Shown in pieces: positions 12,842 through 14,983 of a stretch of DNA of 14,983 nt. Every line of letters starts with the position of its first letter. Positions within the stretch are counted from its first letter, which is position 1. The notes under the pieces are model-generated. The model saw nothing but the letters and a program-made list of their open reading frames with translations. It searched no databases and was not told the DNA's origin. Origin of the DNA: Candidatus Bathyarchaeota archaeon (GTDB taxonomy: Archaea > Thermoproteota > Bathyarchaeia > 40CM-2-53-6); assembly GCA_005882905.1 (NCBI GenBank), contig VBBG01000047.1, positions 3,720 to 18,702 on the forward strand, given 5' to 3'. Both the position numbers and the translations under genes were made by a program.

Positions 12842-12937
12842 TGGTGGGCCGGGAGGGATTTGAACCCACGACCTTCGCCGTGTGAGGGCGACGTCCGTTC
12901 CGTGCTCAACGCGCATACCAGGCTGGACTACCGGCCC
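12842..12937 (-). tRNA. tRNA-Val (CAC) with an enlarged, probably intron-containing D-loop and encoded CCA
   Basis: On the minus strand: acceptor GGGCCGG (12937-12931) pairs with CCGGCCC, then discriminator A (12845) and an encoded CCA (12844-12842). The D-stem is GTCC/GGAC (12928-12925 with 12896-12893). The anticodon stem is TCGCC/GGCGA around loop CTCACAC, giving anticodon CAC (12884-12882), which reads GUG valine codons. The T-arm is GTGGG-TTCAAAT-CCCTC, with one U-U mismatch. The D-loop is 28 nt instead of about 9. The first nine bases AGCCTGGTA are a normal D-loop with G18G19, so about 19 extra bases (roughly 12915-12897) are probably an intron. A GAAATAG stretch about 30 bases upstream is a weak TATA candidate. 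Confidence 0.9.
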
Positions 12938-13043
12938 GAAAAGCTAGCCTGTAAGAAAGACTATTTCATCTTTCAAGAGGAGGTTGACAAGCTCGGTAAA
13001 ACGCTATTGCGAACGAGAAAGTAGTTCAGGCTTACGGATCCAT

Positions 13044-13214
13044 CTATCTGGGTCGAGGTCGCGAACCGAAATTCTTGTTCTGTCCGCTACAGATGCTCTT
13101 GTGAATTCTGTCATAGAAGACGCGGTCATAGGTCTCTCCGCACTTTTCACAAGTCACCCTCCAAGACTTGTGAGCAGACTTGAACGGAGACTTCTTCATA
13201 GGAGCATTACCCAT
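13044..13214 (-). CDS. Small single C2HC zinc-finger protein (56 aa)
   Basis: A 56-residue reading frame on the minus strand, from ATG (complement of 13212-13214) to TAG (13044-13046). It contains CEKCGETYDRVFYDRIHKSI followed by Cys: Cys22-x2-Cys25-x12-His38-x3-Cys42, exactly the spacing of a classical C2H2 finger with Cys in the last position. The flanks are strongly basic (MKKSPFKSAHKSWR before, SRPRPR after), which suits nucleic-acid or ribosome binding. No specific function can be assigned. The frame is below the length many gene finders use, but the metal-binding spacing and a possible upstream TATA make it likely real. It is divergent from pyruvate kinase and lies 106 bases upstream of the tRNA on the same strand. 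Confidence 0.72.
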   Translation of the reverse strand: MGNAPMKKSPFKSAHKSWRVTCEKCGETYDRVFYDRIHKSICSGQNKNFGSRPRPR

Positions 13215-13244
13215 CGCTAATCAACCCAATATTCAGAGACGTCT

Positions 13245-13254
13245 TTTCTAAAAC
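13245..13254 (-). promoter_or_regulatory. Possible TATA box for the zinc-finger gene
   Basis: The minus strand reads GTTTTAGAAA about 36 bases before the ATG, which would give a leader of about 10 bases. It is only a partial match to box A. Confidence 0.35.
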
Positions 13255-13288
13255 TTCGCCTAGATGACTAGTGTCGTACGGGTCCGAG

Positions 13289-13297
13289 CTAAATATT
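13289..13297 (+). promoter_or_regulatory. TATA box for pyruvate kinase
   Basis: GCTAAATATTC, a good archaeal box A, lies in the divergent intergenic region. Initiation about 25 bases downstream (near 13320) leaves a leader of about 75-80 bases. That leader contains a small hairpin GGCTC-cgc-GAGCC (13331-13343). Confidence 0.5.
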
Positions 13298-13397
13298 CGA
13301 ACCTAGCGCGCTGAAATCGGGCGTCTCGTGGGCTCCGCGAGCCTTATCAGCATTCCACATCGTCGATTCTTAGCTGTTGCGGGGAGAAGTGCGTCCA

Positions 13398-14761
13398 ATG
13401 CCAGCCAGATTAGCTACAAAGATTGTCTGCACGATCGGCCCAGCGTCAGGCTCTCCCAGCGTTCTTGGTCACATGATCCATGCTGGCATGGATGTTGCCA
13501 GGATCAACTTCTCACACGGAACCTATGAGGAACACCTGAAGAGCATAAAGACAATCCGCAAAGTCAGCCACAGACTCCGCCGCCCGGTAGCTATTCTTCA
13601 GGACCTTCCCGGTCCCAAACTCCGGGTCGGACAACCAAGCCCTCTAAGGCGAGGGGCAAAATCCCAGTCGCATATCCTCACCTTCCGAAGGCCGTAAAGA
13701 AGGGAGACATGATCTACCTGGCGGACGGGTCCATCAGGCTCGAGGTTCTACGTACCTCGCGAGACGAGGTAGAGTGTCGAGTGCTGGTTGGCGGAGACCT
13801 CGTCTCAGGCAAGGGACTGAACCTTCCCAGGCTACGAACACGGGTCCCCGCGATAACCAGGGAAGACCGGGAGCATCTCCACTTCGGGCTCGAGAATAAT
13901 CTCGACATCGTCGCAGTCTCGTTTGTCCAGAGAGCCGAAGACATTCGGATGGCAAGAAGAGTGGCGGAAGAGAAGGGACGAGAAATCTTCGTGGTAGCAA
14001 AAATCGAGAAGAAAGAAGCCGTCGAGGACCTGGAAGAGATCGTCAAGGAAGCAGACGGCGTCATGGTTGCACGGGGAGACCTCGGAGTCGAGCTGAGCCT
14101 TGAGCGAATCCCGATAGTTCAGAAGAGGATCATATTCGAGGCGAACCGCTCAGCGAAGCCGGTGATAACGGCCACGCAGATGCTTGAGTCGATGATCTCC
14201 TCGCCCTCGCCGACTAGGGCGGAGGTGACTGATATTGCGAACGCGATCATTGATGGCTCAGACGCCCTGATGCTCTCTGAGGAGACAGCCATTGGCGGTT
14301 ATCCGGTCGAGGCGGTGAGGGTTCTCCAGAAGGTCGCGCAGGAAACCGAACGCTACCTCCCCAAAGAAATCACACAACAGAGACGTATGTGGCACGAGAA
14401 TAGCCAGGAGGACGCGATCGCGTTCGCAGCGTGTGAAACCGCGCTCCAGATATCAGCCGCAGCCATCGTAACACCGACCCGAACGGGAAAGACTGCCCGC
14501 CGAGTCTCGAAGTATAGACCGCCCCTGCCGATAGTTGCACTCACCTCGCACGCAGACGTCGAGAGACAACTGCTGCTATCATGGGGCGTCCAGACGGTCA
14601 GGAGAGAGATCGAGTCAACAGACACTATCTTCACCGAGGCGGAAAAAACTGTCCAGAGGCTCAAGCTCGCACGGAAAGGCAACACGATAGTCATCGTGTC
14701 CGGAGACCCGAAGGGTCCCATGGGACGTACCGACCTGTTGAAAATCCAGAGAGTACGATAG
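13398..14761 (+). CDS. pyk: Pyruvate kinase, interrupted by one frameshift at about 13625-13645
   Basis: Pyruvate kinase converts phosphoenolpyruvate and ADP to pyruvate and ATP in glycolysis. Part 1 (from ATG 13398, ending out of frame at 13697) reads MPARLATKIVCTIGPASGS, the RINFSHGTYEEH substrate/K+ loop and LQDLPGPKLRVG. The second frame picks up from about 13631 (KPSKARGKIPVAYPHLPKAV), through DGSIRL, VAKIEKKEAVEDLEEI with the catalytic Lys, the metal-binding ARGDLGVEL, ATQMLESM with the conserved Thr, SDALMLSEETAIGGYP, and the C-terminal domain to TAG 14759-14761. Together about 454 residues, the normal family length. A single missing base restores one frame. Everything else is conserved, so sequencing error or a very recent mutation is likelier than an old pseudogene. 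A TTG at 13377 is a possible earlier start, but the ATG matches the family. Confidence 0.92.
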
Positions 14762-14765
14762 TCTC

Positions 14766-14983
14766 GTGGGACCTTCAAAGCTGTCCCTGACAAAGCGCAT
14801 TCTGGTCTTAGCAATCATCGTATACGGAATCTTTCTTGTGGCTCTTGGCACATACACTACCACTTGCCACACCAACGGGAGTGGGTGCACGCCACCCCCC
14901 GTGGACCTCGGCTTCTCCCCTCTTTGGCTCTTCATTCCAGAAATCGTTTTGATCTTGGGTTTGGGCCTAAGTTTGGTCCTTTC
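14766..14983 (+). CDS. N-terminal part of a membrane protein, unknown function
   Basis: An open frame from GTG 14766, four bases after the pyruvate kinase stop, to the right edge (72 codons). It reads MGPSKLSLTKR, then a hydrophobic segment (ILVLAIIVYGIFLVALGTYT), a short loop with two cysteines (TTCHTNGSGC) and a Pro-rich stretch. A second hydrophobic segment (LWLFIPEIVLILGLGLSLVL) is cut by the window end. The basic residues before helix 1 place the N-terminus inside and the Cys loop outside. Its position suggests co-transcription with pyk, with no evident functional link. The start codon is uncertain and no family is recognised. Confidence 0.55.
   Translation, partial: MGPSKLSLTKRILVLAIIVYGIFLVALGTYTTTCHTNGSGCTPPPVDLGFSPLWLFIPEIVLILGLGLSLVL

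Noticed and set aside
12984..13220. Plus-strand open frame opposite the zinc-finger gene
   Set aside because: It is the complement of the C2HC gene, with no motif and no Shine-Dalgarno. The minus-strand frame has clear metal-binding spacing.

Overview
The window looks archaeal. The support is box-A/TATA-like promoters (1120-1127, 11810-11816, 13289-13297), an apparently leaderless MscL gene, a tRNA-Val with a probable small intron in its D-loop, and archaeal-style short genes (AbrB-like regulator, single C2HC zinc finger, MarC). Non-canonical tRNA introns are best known in the TACK lineages (Thermoproteota, Thaumarchaeota, Bathyarchaeia), so I infer a TACK-like archaeon; the exact group cannot be read from this sequence.

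Layout. Positions 1-1127 (minus strand) hold the start of an A-type Fe-S carrier and a complete sufC, forming a Suf Fe-S assembly operon with a clear promoter. Positions 1262-11601 (plus strand) hold what looks like a cell-surface gene cluster: an AbrB-type regulator, a five-helix membrane protein, a two-helix membrane protein, a small N-terminally anchored Cys-containing protein, and then a giant repeat protein of about 2,600 residues. The giant protein has a signal peptide, N-terminal beta-rich modules, about 96 copies of an 18/20-residue Ser/Leu-rich repeat, a second copy of the N-terminal modules inside the array, and a C-terminal transmembrane anchor that now lies in another reading frame. 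Positions 11810-14983 hold housekeeping genes: mscL (plus); then, on the minus strand, a 56-residue zinc-finger protein, tRNA-Val(CAC) and marC; then pyruvate kinase (plus, split by a frameshift) and the start of a membrane protein.

How the parts fit. Three membrane proteins of the surface cluster (1475-2083, 2087-2518 and the giant protein) end alike: a last helix finishing in an FG-containing segment followed by basic residues, then a hydrophilic cytoplasmic tail carrying an acidic 'G-x-W-E' type motif. I infer that they share a membrane or cytoplasmic partner and form one surface structure, with the giant protein as the extracellular stalk or fibre. This is the candidate undescribed system in the window. 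Its function is not known.

Caution. Two coding regions are clearly broken by frameshifts (the giant gene's 3' end and pyruvate kinase), and the giant gene's start may hide a third. The 3' break sits exactly at the end of a 199-bp perfect duplication. Assembly or sequencing error is therefore a live explanation and should be excluded before any biological reading.
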